NCBI GenBank assembly: GCA_023389255.1
Contig: JAEWER010000004.1
Location: 1-32,466, forward strand
Length of the DNA: 32,466 nt
From: Bacillota bacterium
Lineage (GTDB): Bacteria > Bacillota > Clostridia > Saccharofermentanales > DTU023
Direction: 5' to 3'
Part shown: positions 1 through 8,852 of the stretch, piece by piece
Layout: each line of letters opens with the position of its first letter
Position numbering within the stretch: position 1 is the stretch's first letter
Translations under genes and position numbers: made by a program
Notes under the pieces: model-generated
What the model was told of the DNA's origin: nothing
Seen by the model: only the letters and a program-made list of their open reading frames with translations
Databases searched by the model: none

Positions 1-910
1 ATTCATGCTTAGCACCAGCATATAGCTTGAGCTCTACTTCTAAACCAGCCTTAGTCAAGTTCTCCTTTGTTTGCACAACTCCTCTGCCATAATTACCAAC
101 TGGATCTGCATCACCTGCTATCAGATAGATTGGTAAATTAGGGTGTCTTTGTTTTACTTGCTTAGCCCAATTCAGTGTGGTGATTGACTTTATCCACTTA
201 AACAATGCCCAAAAAGCAGAGTTAGTAAACATAAAGCCACACAGAGGATCTTTGACATAGTTTTCTACTACTTGTTCTTGGCGAGATAACCATTGAAAAC
301 ACCATTCTTCTGCATTTGCTGCTAAGTCGTTTTTTTGCTCTTTAGCTTTTGTCTTTTTCTCACGCATATTAGCTTGGGTTAAACGGTTAATAAATAGAGC
401 ACGATGCCTGCTACCAAATAGCCACACGCTCAGACGAGCTAAGACAATCCCTATACCTGTAGCTGGATTCTTGCCCACAGTGCCACACAAAATAACTGAA
501 TTAAGTTGCGAAGTAAAATTTGCTAAATAGTAACGCACCAAGATTGATCCCATACTATGACCAAAAAGATGCATAGGTAAATCTACACTCTCTTTAATTT
601 TTTGTACTAATTGATCAATGTCTTGTGGTACAAACCTATCCCCGTCTTTATCTGCAAAAAAACCTAGATTATCTCTACCAGTTTCGCCATGCCCAGGTAA
701 ATCAAGCGTGTAAACCAGATAACCTTTTTGCGCTAAAAACTCAGCAAAATGAAAATATCTTTTTTGGTGTTCACACATACCATGCACCACTAAAACAACA
801 GCTTTAGCATCAGTTTGAGCTAAAACATGACTATAGTGCACTAAAGTACCTTGCCCTGTGCAAGATACTAAATCACCTAACGGATTTTTTTGTACTAACA
901 CCTCAGACAT
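1..910 (-). CDS. alpha/beta hydrolase (lysophospholipase/monoglyceride-lipase-like), 3' end cut by window edge
   Basis: This serine hydrolase of the Hydrolase_4 type probably cleaves a lipid or ester substrate in the cytoplasm; the substrate cannot be told. The ATG at 910 follows GAGGTAAGT, and 303 codons are readable before the window edge. The oxyanion region VVHGMCEH (about residues 41-48), the nucleophile elbow GHSMG (Ser119), the acid in AGDADPVG and the catalytic His in the final residues AGAKHE are all present, so only a short C-terminal tail should be missing. It lies 39 bases downstream of asd on the same strand and is probably the last gene of that long run. The insertion between the nucleophile and the Asp (the cap domain) is rich in Lys, Glu and Gln. 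The family is clear; the substrate is a guess. Confidence 0.88.
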   Translation of the reverse strand, partial: MSEVLVQKNPLGDLVSCTGQGTLVHYSHVLAQTDAKAVVLVVHGMCEHQKRYFHFAEFLAQKGYLVYTLDLPGHGETGRDNLGFFADKDGDRFVPQDIDQLVQKIKESVDLPMHLFGHSMGSILVRYYLANFTSQLNSVILCGTVGKNPATGIGIVLARLSVWLFGSRHRALFINRLTQANMREKKTKAKEQKNDLAANAEEWCFQWLSRQEQVVENYVKDPLCGFMFTNSAFWALFKWIKSITTLNWAKQVKQRHPNLPIYLIAGDADPVGNYGRGVVQTKENLTKAGLEVELKLYAGAKHE

Positions 911-949
911 ACTTACCTCTATCTACAGCATACAGGTTCTGCCAAGTTG

Positions 950-2080
950 TTACTGGATGTATTTATGTTTTAAATAATCGAGATGAACTAAAAGCTCAGC
1001 TGTTAGTACAGCTCCCCCGGCTGCACCTCTTAAGGTATTGTGCGATAAGCCTACAAATTTGTAATCAAAAATCTTATCTTCACGTAATCTGCCCACAGAA
1101 ATACCCATACCTTTTTCAATTTGTGCATCAGTTTTAGCCTGTGGGCGATCATCTTCGGCAAAGTAGGTAATAAATTGCTTAGGGGCAGATGGTAAATTTG
1201 CTTTTTGCGGAATACCCTGATAATTTTGCCAGGCTTCAATCATTTGTTCTTTAGTAGGTTTATGTTTAAATTTGACAGAAACTGCTGCAGTGTGTCCGTC
1301 CTGCACAGCTACACGATAACACTGCGCTGAAATTATTGGTTTTTGCGCTAACTCTAAGTACAACTCTGTCTCTTTATTTTCTGAACACGTATCTTTAGTG
1401 ATTAGATCCGCCCAAATCTTGAGAGGCTCTTCTTCTGATTTAGTTTCCTCTCCACCAATAAAAGGAATAACATTTCCTTGCATCTCTGGCCATGTATTAA
1501 AAGTTTTACCTGCACCAGAAATTGCTTGATACGTACAAACACTAACCAATTCTGGTTCATACTGTCTGAGTGGATGAAGCAATGGCACATAGCTTTGAAT
1601 CGAGCAATTAGGTTTAGCAACAATGAACCCATACTTAGTACCTAAACGCTGGCGTTGTTTTTCTATTAAGCGCAAATGATCAGCATTGATTTCGGGAATA
1701 ACCATTGGTACATCAGCAGTTTGGCGATTAGCTGAATTGTTCGAAACAACGGGTATCTCCAAGCGGGCTATCTTTTCTTCTAGGGCTAGCACTTCTGCTT
1801 TCGGCATATTTACAGCACAAAATACGAAATCTAACTCATCTTTGAATTCGTCAATCTTTGCTAAATCTTGCACTAGATAATTTGCAGCTTTTGCGGGCAT
1901 TGGTGTGGCTAAATGCCAGCGCTCCTTTACTGCCTCTTGATAGTTTTTACCAGCAGATCTAGCAGAAGCAAATAATTGTTTGATTTCAAACCAAGGATGA
2001 TCAGCTAATAAAGTAACAAAAGTTTGTCCTACATAACCTGTAGCACCAACAATACCAACTCTGAATTTTTCTTCTCTCAT
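950..2080 (-). CDS. asd: aspartate-semialdehyde dehydrogenase, archaeal/fungal-type branch
   Basis: Makes L-aspartate-4-semialdehyde from aspartyl phosphate with NADPH, the branch point to lysine/diaminopimelate, threonine and methionine. The N-terminal Rossmann motif GIVGATGYVGQ (residues 9-19) binds NADPH. The catalytic cysteine is Cys159 in AKPNCSIQ, followed by AISGAGK and, near the C-terminus, the dimerisation segment SHNTLRGAAGG. The SNNSANRQ and PMVIPEIN blocks and the 376-residue length match the archaeal/eukaryotic subfamily rather than the usual bacterial Asd, which has a different active-site context. The ATG at 2080 follows AGGAG at 8 bases. It sits 20 bases after the recombinase gene, apparently co-transcribed with unrelated neighbours. 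Family is certain; the subfamily call rests on motif recall. Confidence 0.95.
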   Translation of the reverse strand: MREEKFRVGIVGATGYVGQTFVTLLADHPWFEIKQLFASARSAGKNYQEAVKERWHLATPMPAKAANYLVQDLAKIDEFKDELDFVFCAVNMPKAEVLALEEKIARLEIPVVSNNSANRQTADVPMVIPEINADHLRLIEKQRQRLGTKYGFIVAKPNCSIQSYVPLLHPLRQYEPELVSVCTYQAISGAGKTFNTWPEMQGNVIPFIGGEETKSEEEPLKIWADLITKDTCSENKETELYLELAQKPIISAQCYRVAVQDGHTAAVSVKFKHKPTKEQMIEAWQNYQGIPQKANLPSAPKQFITYFAEDDRPQAKTDAQIEKGMGISVGRLREDKIFDYKFVGLSHNTLRGAAGGAVLTAELLVHLDYLKHKYIQ

Positions 2081-2100
2081 TTGCTTGCTCCTTTATTGTT

Positions 2101-3090
2101 CTACTTCAATTCATCTTTACGCAATTGATTGAGCGGATTACTCTCAACTGCTTTATGTAGCATATCGTCATTAACATGAGTATAAATCTCAGTGGTTGCA
2201 ATGCTACTGTGCCCTAAAATTTGTTGCAAGCTACGCAAATCTACCGCTCCATATTGATACATCAATGTAGCTGCTGTATGGCGCAACTTATGCGTCGAAT
2301 AGCGCTTAGGATCTAAGCCAGCACTCGTAATATACTTTTTGACTAAGTTTTGCACTGCACGTACAGATATACGCTGTCTATTGCGTGAAACGAATAAGGC
2401 TTCACTATCTGGTACTTTAGCTGGCACTCTCACCGACAACAGGTCGTTAAGTGCCTGACAACAGACATCATTTAGATAAATAGTACGTTCTTTATTACCT
2501 TTACCCGTAACTACTAAAGTATCTTCACGAATATCAGTAACATCTATGCCTACTAATTCAGATAAGCGCAAACCACAGTTTAGAAACAAAGTGAGTATAC
2601 AAAAATCACGCTCATTCCATTTGGTATTACTCTGAGCTACAGTAGCTAACAATTTGGTGCTTTCATCCACCGTCAAATAACGTGGTAATTGTTTAGTTTT
2701 TTTTGGTAACTCCAGCTCTTGCGCAGGATTATTATCTAGCAATTTGCATTTGGTCGTTAGATAGGTAAAAAAACTTCTAATGGCTGATATTCTTCTAGCC
2801 CTCGCTGAGGCACCACATTTACGCACTGTAGCTAACCAGGAAACAAATTGATACATCTCTGTAAGCTCAATCGTACGGATAAAGGCTAAATCAATATCAG
2901 AAATATCTAGATTATCTAAATCTTCTGCTTTTTTAGGCATTCCCTTTTGTTTCAGATATTTAATGAAGCGAAAGAAGAGTATCAAATCATAGCGATACTC
3001 CCGAATTGTTCTGGGCGTACGCTCTTTTATACCTGCGAAGTAGCTAAAAAACTGTTCTAAATAATTAAATGTAGGTAATTCAGAATTCAT
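2101..3090 (-). CDS. tyrosine recombinase, XerC/XerD type
   Basis: A site-specific tyrosine recombinase of 329 residues, the normal length for Xer proteins that resolve chromosome dimers. An N-terminal SAM-like core-binding domain (about 1-115) is followed by the catalytic domain. It holds the first Arg in CGLRLSEL, a beta-hairpin Lys in VTGKGNKER, the HxLRHT box (THKLRHTAA), GHSSI and the nucleophile Tyr in TTEIYTHV. All six catalytic positions are present. It begins immediately after the rarA stop codon (TAG then ATG with no spacer), a translationally coupled pair. Its place in a housekeeping operon, with no att-like repeats nearby, argues for a chromosomal Xer rather than an integrase. XerC versus XerD cannot be decided without alignment. 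Confidence 0.92.
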   Translation of the reverse strand: MNSELPTFNYLEQFFSYFAGIKERTPRTIREYRYDLILFFRFIKYLKQKGMPKKAEDLDNLDISDIDLAFIRTIELTEMYQFVSWLATVRKCGASARARRISAIRSFFTYLTTKCKLLDNNPAQELELPKKTKQLPRYLTVDESTKLLATVAQSNTKWNERDFCILTLFLNCGLRLSELVGIDVTDIREDTLVVTGKGNKERTIYLNDVCCQALNDLLSVRVPAKVPDSEALFVSRNRQRISVRAVQNLVKKYITSAGLDPKRYSTHKLRHTAATLMYQYGAVDLRSLQQILGHSSIATTEIYTHVNDDMLHKAVESNPLNQLRKDELK

Positions 3091-4407
3091 CTACTCCCCT
3101 TTCTTCTCCAAGTATTCAGCTTTAACTTTTTCTAAGAAGTCTAACCATTGAGTGATTTTTTGTTCATATCCTAGCTCTGTAGGTACATAGTACTTCTTAT
3201 CTTTTAATTCTTGAGGCAAAAAATCCATGGGATAGAAATGATATTTATAGTTATGCGCATAATGATAACCCGTAGAATATCCCAAATCTTTCATCTCCTT
3301 TACAGGGGCATTGCGCAAAGCTAAGGGAATTTCCCCCACATTCATCTTTTCTAAATCAGCTAACGCTTCGTCTATAGCTAGATAAGCAGAATTTGATTTA
3401 GGTGAGCTTGCCAAAGCAACCACAACTTCTGCTAATACTATTCTCGCCTCCGGCATACCAATTCTCTCAACCGCCTGATAGCCTGCTAACGCTAAGGGCA
3501 ATAGCTGAGGATTGGCTAAACCTATATCTTCAGCGGCTACGATAACCAACCTACGAGCAATAAATTCTGCCTCGCCACCCTTAAGTGCTCTTGCTAAGTA
3601 GTGAATAGCGGCATTAGGATCACTTCCTCTAATGGATTTGATCAGAGCACTGATAGTGTCGTAGTGAGACTCTCCATTCTTATCAAAATAGATACTGCTC
3701 TTTTGCAAACATTCTTGTGCTACAGCATAGGAAATGTGTATTTCGCCTAAATCGTTTGGTGCGGTAGTTAATACCGCCAACTCCAGCGCATTAAGCATTA
3801 CTCTAGCATCACCTTGCGCTAACTGTAACCAAAATTTTTGTGCATCTTCATCTAACTTTACAGGCAACCTACCATAACCCACTTCAACATCAGATAAAGC
3901 ACGCTGTAAAATCTGCTCTAATGCTTCTTCAGACAACGGCTTTAGTTGAAATACTGTCGATCTCGAGAGCAGAGCCTTATTCACTTCAAAATAAGGATTT
4001 TCGGTGGTCGCACCAATCAAAATCAAAGAACCATTCTCAACATATGGAAGCAATGCATCTTGTTGTGCTTTGTTAAAGCGATGAATCTCATCAATAAAGA
4101 GTACCGTTCTCCTCTGTGGTGATAAAATGGCGCTCTCATTTTCTGAAATGACATTTTTAATATCTTTAATTCCAGCGGTAACAGCATTTAACTGACAAAA
4201 ACGACTGGTAGTTGTATTAGCTATAACACGTGCAAGTGATGTTTTGCCAGTGCCAGGAGGACCAAACAAAATAATAGAGCTCAACTTATCAGCTTCAATC
4301 AGACGACGCAATAACTTACCAGGCGCTAAAATATGTTCTTGCCCGATATAATCAGCAATTGTCTGTGGTGCTAAACGATATGCCAGGGGTTGTTGCCAAT
4401 CTTTCAA
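3091..4407 (-). CDS. rarA: replication-associated recombination protein A (AAA+ ATPase)
   Basis: RarA/MgsA is a clamp-loader-like AAA+ ATPase that acts at stalled replication forks. Walker A is GPPGTGKT (residues 49-56) and Walker B is VLFIDEIHRFN (102-112). The sensor region GATTENPYFEVN is typical of the family. The C-terminal half carries the oligomerisation domain, with SIRGSDPNAAIHYLARAL and the ending GYHYAHNYK followed by the proline-containing tail typical of the group. The length of 438 residues is normal. The stop codon abuts the recombinase start, and thiI ends 11 bases upstream, so all three lie in one transcript. Family assignment is firm; regulation is not visible. Confidence 0.96.
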   Translation of the reverse strand: MKDWQQPLAYRLAPQTIADYIGQEHILAPGKLLRRLIEADKLSSIILFGPPGTGKTSLARVIANTTTSRFCQLNAVTAGIKDIKNVISENESAILSPQRRTVLFIDEIHRFNKAQQDALLPYVENGSLILIGATTENPYFEVNKALLSRSTVFQLKPLSEEALEQILQRALSDVEVGYGRLPVKLDEDAQKFWLQLAQGDARVMLNALELAVLTTAPNDLGEIHISYAVAQECLQKSSIYFDKNGESHYDTISALIKSIRGSDPNAAIHYLARALKGGEAEFIARRLVIVAAEDIGLANPQLLPLALAGYQAVERIGMPEARIVLAEVVVALASSPKSNSAYLAIDEALADLEKMNVGEIPLALRNAPVKEMKDLGYSTGYHYAHNYKYHFYPMDFLPQELKDKKYYVPTELGYEQKITQWLDFLEKVKAEYLEKKGE

Positions 4408-4418
4408 ATGCTAGCTCC

Positions 4419-5606
4419 TTAGTACACCTCTATAGTTTCAATGCGCTCAACACCAGTTGTCACTAAAGAATCAATATCTAAGCGTTGCTCTGCTTTGAGC
4501 GCATCTTGCATTGTAGGCTTTGTTTTAGGATGTTTTGCCACAAAAACTGTACAACAGTCTTCATAGGGAAGTATCGAAGTTTCAAAGGTATCAATCTTAC
4601 GAGCAATAGCTACAGTATCTTCCTTATCCATACCGATTAGCGGTCTGAAAACAGGTAAACTTACAACACAATTGGTTGTGCCCAATGCCTCTAAAGTCTG
4701 ACTTGCAACTTGTCCCAAACTCTCACCTGTAATCAAACAACCCATTTCTCGCTGAAGCGCAACTTTTTCGGCAATTCGCATCATGACACGACGCATAACA
4801 ATGGTGAGCATCGCTTCTGGACAAGCATCATTGATCGCCAACTGAATATCAGTAAAATCAACGATATGTAAACGAAATTTACCGCAATAACCAGATAGTT
4901 TTCGGGCTAATTCAATAACTTTATCTTTCGCTTGTTCACTAGTGTAAGGGAAGGTATGAAAGTAAATGCCTTCAATTTCCATACCTCTTGAAGCTAACAT
5001 GTATCCAGCCACAGGGCTATCAATTCCACCCGACAACAACAATAAACCCTTGCCCCCGGTGCCAACTGGTAAACCTTTATGCGCTGGTATGATCTCGTGG
5101 TAGAGATAGGTTTTTTCTCTGATTTCTACCCTAATTGTGTATTCTGGTTCGTGCACATCCACCACGGCTTTATCGCCCAAAAGCTCACAGATAACTCCAC
5201 CTAGTTCGCAGTTAAGCTCATAAGTGGAAAATGGAAAACTTTTATTTATGCGCTTAGTTTCAAGTTTAAACGTATGCTTCTTACCATCTTGCCAAAGCTC
5301 TCTGGCATACTGTTTAACTTGTTCTTGCAATATCTCAGCATCAGAAGCAAAACAGCGCACTGCACTGACTGAAACAACTCCAAAAACTTTAGTGATAGCT
5401 TTAATAACAGACTCAGTATCAAACGAGTCAGCTTGTTTAGATTCAATGTAGATGCGTGATTGATCTTGATAAATTTTTAGTTCTGGGAATTGACGAATAC
5501 GCCAACGCAAATTATTGAGCAAGCGTTGCTCAAATTTATTACGGTTTAATCCCTTAAGAACAATTTCTCCAATTCGTACTAAAACGATATCACGATAATT
5601 TTTCAT
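4419..5606 (-). CDS. thiI: tRNA 4-thiouridine synthetase ThiI, without rhodanese domain
   Basis: Transfers sulfur to U8 of tRNA (and may serve thiamine thiazole formation) after adenylating the uridine. I chose the ATG at 5606, preceded by TGGAG, because the family starts with this MKNYRDIVLVRIGEI stretch; the open frame continues 19 codons upstream. An N-terminal ferredoxin-like/THUMP region (about 1-165) is followed by the PP-loop LLLLSGGIDSPVAGYM and a conserved Cys pair in YEDCCTVF ahead of KHPKTKP. At 395 residues it ends before the rhodanese domain found in enterobacterial ThiI, the usual Firmicutes form. The cysteine desulfurase gene ends 16 bases upstream, matching the B. subtilis NifZ-ThiI pairing, where the desulfurase gives sulfur directly. 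Confidence 0.96.
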   Translation of the reverse strand: MKNYRDIVLVRIGEIVLKGLNRNKFEQRLLNNLRWRIRQFPELKIYQDQSRIYIESKQADSFDTESVIKAITKVFGVVSVSAVRCFASDAEILQEQVKQYARELWQDGKKHTFKLETKRINKSFPFSTYELNCELGGVICELLGDKAVVDVHEPEYTIRVEIREKTYLYHEIIPAHKGLPVGTGGKGLLLLSGGIDSPVAGYMLASRGMEIEGIYFHTFPYTSEQAKDKVIELARKLSGYCGKFRLHIVDFTDIQLAINDACPEAMLTIVMRRVMMRIAEKVALQREMGCLITGESLGQVASQTLEALGTTNCVVSLPVFRPLIGMDKEDTVAIARKIDTFETSILPYEDCCTVFVAKHPKTKPTMQDALKAEQRLDIDSLVTTGVERIETIEVY

Positions 5607-5622
5607 ACAACTCCAATCAGGT

Positions 5623-6798
5623 TTAGCGTGCAAAACGCTTAATCGCACGGCTGATAGATTCAACTAATTCATGTACTTCTTCAGCCGTGTTAGTTTCAGC
5701 CAAACTAATTCGCAGTACATGTTGATCAATATTTTTCAGAGAACTTTGTGCTAAAAACTGCTTATACAAAACGTTCTGTTCAGTGGATTTTGAACTACAA
5801 GCAGAACCGATAGAAACGCATATATTTTCTGCACTCAAACAATTTAACAGCGTTTCTGCACGTAGTTGTGGGAATGCTACAACATTGATATGCGGTACAG
5901 CCTTATCATCTGATATGCGCACAAAATTAAGTTGACCTTGTTCTGTTTTAGCATTTAACTCTCGATAAAACTGTTCCTGCAAAGAAGTAATCTGTTGACG
6001 TTTTTTTACTAAATCAGTTGTTGCTACCTGCAAAGCCTTAGCAATAGTAAAGACCAATGCTGGATTTTCGGTACCGGCACGAAGCGCATTTTGCTGCCCT
6101 CCCCCCATAATTAAAGCCGGTAACTTTTCTGGTTTTTGTGTCAGCAAGAAACCACAACCTTTGGGTGCACCAAATTTATGACAACTAAAAGATGCAAAAT
6201 CTAAGCCTGAACGTTGAAAGGAAAAATCAATTTTGGTTGGCACTTGTACAGCATCGCCATGCAGTAGCATGTGCGGTTGTAATTCCTGACAAATACGCTT
6301 CATTTGAACACAATCATTTACACTTCCCAGCTGATTATTCACCACAATGTAACTGAAAAGATCAAATTGTTTCTCACAACTCAAAAGAGAGCGTAATTCT
6401 GTTAGATCAACTCTGCCGGAGGCATCTAGACCAACTACCATTACCTCATAACCATGTTTTTTAGCCAAAAAATCTGCTGCCTGCTTAGTTGCACTATGTT
6501 CACCAGACGTGATTAAAATACGTTTATGCCTTATCCCTGTACGGTAAGGTAAAGTACATAAAACAGTATTGATACTTTCCGTTCCACCAGAAGTGAAAAT
6601 AAGTTGTCTACTATCTGCACCTAAATAACTTGCTATATCTTTTTTGCTAGCTTCAATCTTTTTGCTCAATTCGTGCGCAACCTTGTATCTAGCAGCTGGG
6701 TTATAGTTATGAACTCGCAAACAGTGCTGATAAAACTCTATTACTTCATCGCTCATGAGCTTAGTTGCGGTATGATCGAAATATTTCAATTCAGTCAT
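5623..6798 (-). CDS. cysteine desulfurase (NifS/IscS-like), partner of ThiI
   Basis: PLP enzyme that takes sulfur from cysteine as a persulfide. PLP-binding Lys208 lies in SFSCHKFGAPKG, the stacking His101 in SGEHSATK, TSGGTESIN (69-77) contacts the cofactor, and the catalytic Cys334 lies in SIGSACSSKSTEQN, the short-loop class. The N-terminus is unusual: the normal YLDNAAT motif reads YFDHTAT. The gene lies between a GntR regulator (1-base gap) and thiI (16-base gap), so it is most likely the dedicated sulfur donor for tRNA s4U8, like B. subtilis NifZ, rather than the general Fe-S cluster enzyme. No scaffold gene is nearby. Function is firm; partner choice is inferred from context. Confidence 0.93.
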   Translation of the reverse strand: MTELKYFDHTATKLMSDEVIEFYQHCLRVHNYNPAARYKVAHELSKKIEASKKDIASYLGADSRQLIFTSGGTESINTVLCTLPYRTGIRHKRILITSGEHSATKQAADFLAKKHGYEVMVVGLDASGRVDLTELRSLLSCEKQFDLFSYIVVNNQLGSVNDCVQMKRICQELQPHMLLHGDAVQVPTKIDFSFQRSGLDFASFSCHKFGAPKGCGFLLTQKPEKLPALIMGGGQQNALRAGTENPALVFTIAKALQVATTDLVKKRQQITSLQEQFYRELNAKTEQGQLNFVRISDDKAVPHINVVAFPQLRAETLLNCLSAENICVSIGSACSSKSTEQNVLYKQFLAQSSLKNIDQHVLRISLAETNTAEEVHELVESISRAIKRFAR

Positions 6799-6799
6799 G

Positions 6800-7678
6800 C
6801 TAACTTCCTAGTTCAATCTCTACTAAATCTGGTCTGATCGCTATTTCCAGAACTTCAGTAACTCTACCATTCCTTGCTCGAAGTACCCCCTCCAAATAAA
6901 GAACTTGACTTCTAGCCGATACATCTAAAATCTCTGCCACATCAGCTTGGGCAGATCTGAGAGATAATTGCAAACTTCCTTTTTGTGGGATATAAGCGTA
7001 TTTATTGCTTGTTATATCAAGAATCCTTTTGCCTGAGCTAATACTTTGAGCAAGTTCTGGAAACATAGCGACTTGAACGTAAGATGTACTTACAACTAGC
7101 GGTGTATCTTCCATGCTCAAACTTCTGGTCACAGACCAAAATCCTGGATGTAACTCACCTTGCAACTCAAATTGCTGATCAATTTTTTCTAAATGATTGA
7201 CTAATTGTACATCTTGATAAACAAAAGGTAATGGCTTTCCTTGATTACCAAAACTGGTATGGTTAGGACGATTATCCAAGCGCCAGCTGATATTAGACGA
7301 TCGCAAATTAGTAACTGGTTTAGAAGCTTCATCTAAGTTAGGTTTAGCTTCAATTTCATCAGTAATCTTAGTCAATTTGCAGAGCGTGCTGGGCCCCAGT
7401 AAAGAACAAGCTAACGCATCAAAATTGCGTAATAAGTATCTTTCTGGCTGAACTTTAACATAAGTTCCTCTACCTTTTTCGATGACTACATAACCATCAG
7501 CTGCTAGATTAGCCATAGCCTGGCGCACTGTTGGTCGGCTCGTATTAAACTCTTGGCACAGTGCATTTTCTGAAGGCATAAGCGCTCCAGCTACATATGT
7601 CCCTTTTTTGATACGTGCAACTAAAATTTCTTGCATCTGCACGTACAATGGCGTTGAACTTTTCTTATCTAACCTCAT
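6800..7678 (-). CDS. GntR-family transcriptional regulator, HutC/UTRA type
   Basis: DNA-binding regulator with an N-terminal winged helix (about 5-70, with PLYVQMQEIL, MPSENALCQEF and SRPTVRQAMANLAADGYV) and a C-terminal UTRA effector domain of the HutC subfamily (TPLVVSTSYV, then a long sheet ending VTEVLEIAIRPDLVEIEL). UTRA domains bind small metabolites such as sugar phosphates or amino-acid breakdown products; the ligand here is unknown. The gene sits between tgt (14 bases upstream) and the cysteine desulfurase (1 base downstream), an odd place because tRNA-modification genes are not usual GntR targets. A spacer region of about residues 90-130 between the two domains is longer than usual and low in conservation. 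No operator could be assigned. Confidence 0.9.
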   Translation of the reverse strand: MRLDKKSSTPLYVQMQEILVARIKKGTYVAGALMPSENALCQEFNTSRPTVRQAMANLAADGYVVIEKGRGTYVKVQPERYLLRNFDALACSLLGPSTLCKLTKITDEIEAKPNLDEASKPVTNLRSSNISWRLDNRPNHTSFGNQGKPLPFVYQDVQLVNHLEKIDQQFELQGELHPGFWSVTRSLSMEDTPLVVSTSYVQVAMFPELAQSISSGKRILDITSNKYAYIPQKGSLQLSLRSAQADVAEILDVSARSQVLYLEGVLRARNGRVTEVLEIAIRPDLVEIELGS

Positions 7679-7692
7679 GCTTCCCTCAGCAA

Positions 7693-8820
7693 CTAACGAT
7701 GTTTAGGATCAAATTGCTCATAAAACTCTGCACAATAATCAGCGAAACAGTCCTGTTTGATAGCTTCTCTTGCTCCAGCCATCAACTTAAGCAAGAAATG
7801 TAAATTATGATAAGAAGTTAATCGCAAACCAAACATTTCATTTGCTTTTATTAAATGTCTGATGTAGGCACGTGTATAATTCTTGCAGGTATAACAATCA
7901 CAATTAGGATCTAGTGGCGAGAAATCTCTCTGATATTTAGCATTACGCACTGTAACCATGCCGATGGAAGTCACCGCTGACCCATTTCTACCCAATCTAG
8001 TCGGCCAAACACAATCAAACATATCAACCCCACGTCTAACACCTTCAAGTAAATAGTCAGGCGTACCCACACCCATTAAATAACGTGGTTTGTGGCTAGG
8101 TAACAAGGGGCTGACAACCTCTAACATTTCGCAGAACAGATCTTTAGGCTCGCCCACCGACAGGCCTCCAATTGCATAGCCTGGAAGATCAAAACTTGTT
8201 ATCTCCTTGCAACTAGCTTCTCGTAAATCGCTATAAAAACCACCTTGCACAATGCCAAATAGAGCTTGTTTTGACCAATCTCCAAACTTGTCATGTTGTT
8301 TTATGCAACGTTCAAGCCAGCGTGTGGTTCTCTGATAAGACTGAGTTATGTATGCTCTATCCGCAGGATAGGGAGCACATTCATCTAATTGCATGAAGAT
8401 ATCTGCACCAAATGCTTGTTGCAATTCAACTGCTTTTTCTGGAGTTAACAGATGTTTTGAACCATCAATATGTGATGAAAAATGCACTCCTTCTTCTTGA
8501 ATATTTCTTCTCTTAGCTAAGCTGAAAACTTGGAAACCACCACTATCAGTCAGTATTGGCTTATGCCAATTCATGAAATTATGCAATCCCCCGGCCTCTC
8601 GCAAAATCTCAGGACCTGGACGCATCCATAAATGATAGGTATTAGCCAAAATAATTTGTGCGTTTATCGCATGTAATTCCTCTGGTGATAATCCTTTTAC
8701 ACTGGCTTGTGTACCAACCGGCATAAAGATAGGAGTTTCGATGTCTCCATGCGGTGTATGTAAGATACCAGTTCGGGCACCAGTCTGTTTACAAACATGG
8801 TTTAGTTCAAATTTAAACAT
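7693..8820 (-). CDS. tgt: tRNA-guanine transglycosylase
   Basis: Exchanges guanine 34 of GUN-anticodon tRNAs for the queuosine precursor preQ1. The substrate Asp92 is in TDSGGFQVFSL, the loop GGLSVGE is present, the nucleophilic Asp lies in GVDMFDCVWPTR, and the zinc site is the CDCYTC cluster plus a downstream His in the last third. The length of 375 residues is standard for the bacterial enzyme. The ATG follows AGGAA and lies 32 bases after the aminotransferase stop. No queuosine biosynthesis genes (queA, queC, queD or queF) are visible in the window, so preQ1 could be made elsewhere or imported. Confidence 0.97.
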   Translation of the reverse strand: MFKFELNHVCKQTGARTGILHTPHGDIETPIFMPVGTQASVKGLSPEELHAINAQIILANTYHLWMRPGPEILREAGGLHNFMNWHKPILTDSGGFQVFSLAKRRNIQEEGVHFSSHIDGSKHLLTPEKAVELQQAFGADIFMQLDECAPYPADRAYITQSYQRTTRWLERCIKQHDKFGDWSKQALFGIVQGGFYSDLREASCKEITSFDLPGYAIGGLSVGEPKDLFCEMLEVVSPLLPSHKPRYLMGVGTPDYLLEGVRRGVDMFDCVWPTRLGRNGSAVTSIGMVTVRNAKYQRDFSPLDPNCDCYTCKNYTRAYIRHLIKANEMFGLRLTSYHNLHFLLKLMAGAREAIKQDCFADYCAEFYEQFDPKHR

Positions 8821-8852
8821 TTATTTCCTAACTACTAACTTCTTTCTCACAT

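Noticed and set aside
625..807. Plus-strand 60-codon frame near the left edge
   Set aside because: It is antisense to the alpha/beta hydrolase, whose catalytic motifs are clear.
2101..3090. Integrase of a mobile element
   Set aside because: Length, operon position after rarA and absence of flanking repeats fit a chromosomal Xer recombinase.
4419..5663. Longer ThiI start at 5663
   Set aside because: The added 19 residues overlap the end of the desulfurase gene and lack family similarity; the ATG at 5606 has its own binding site.
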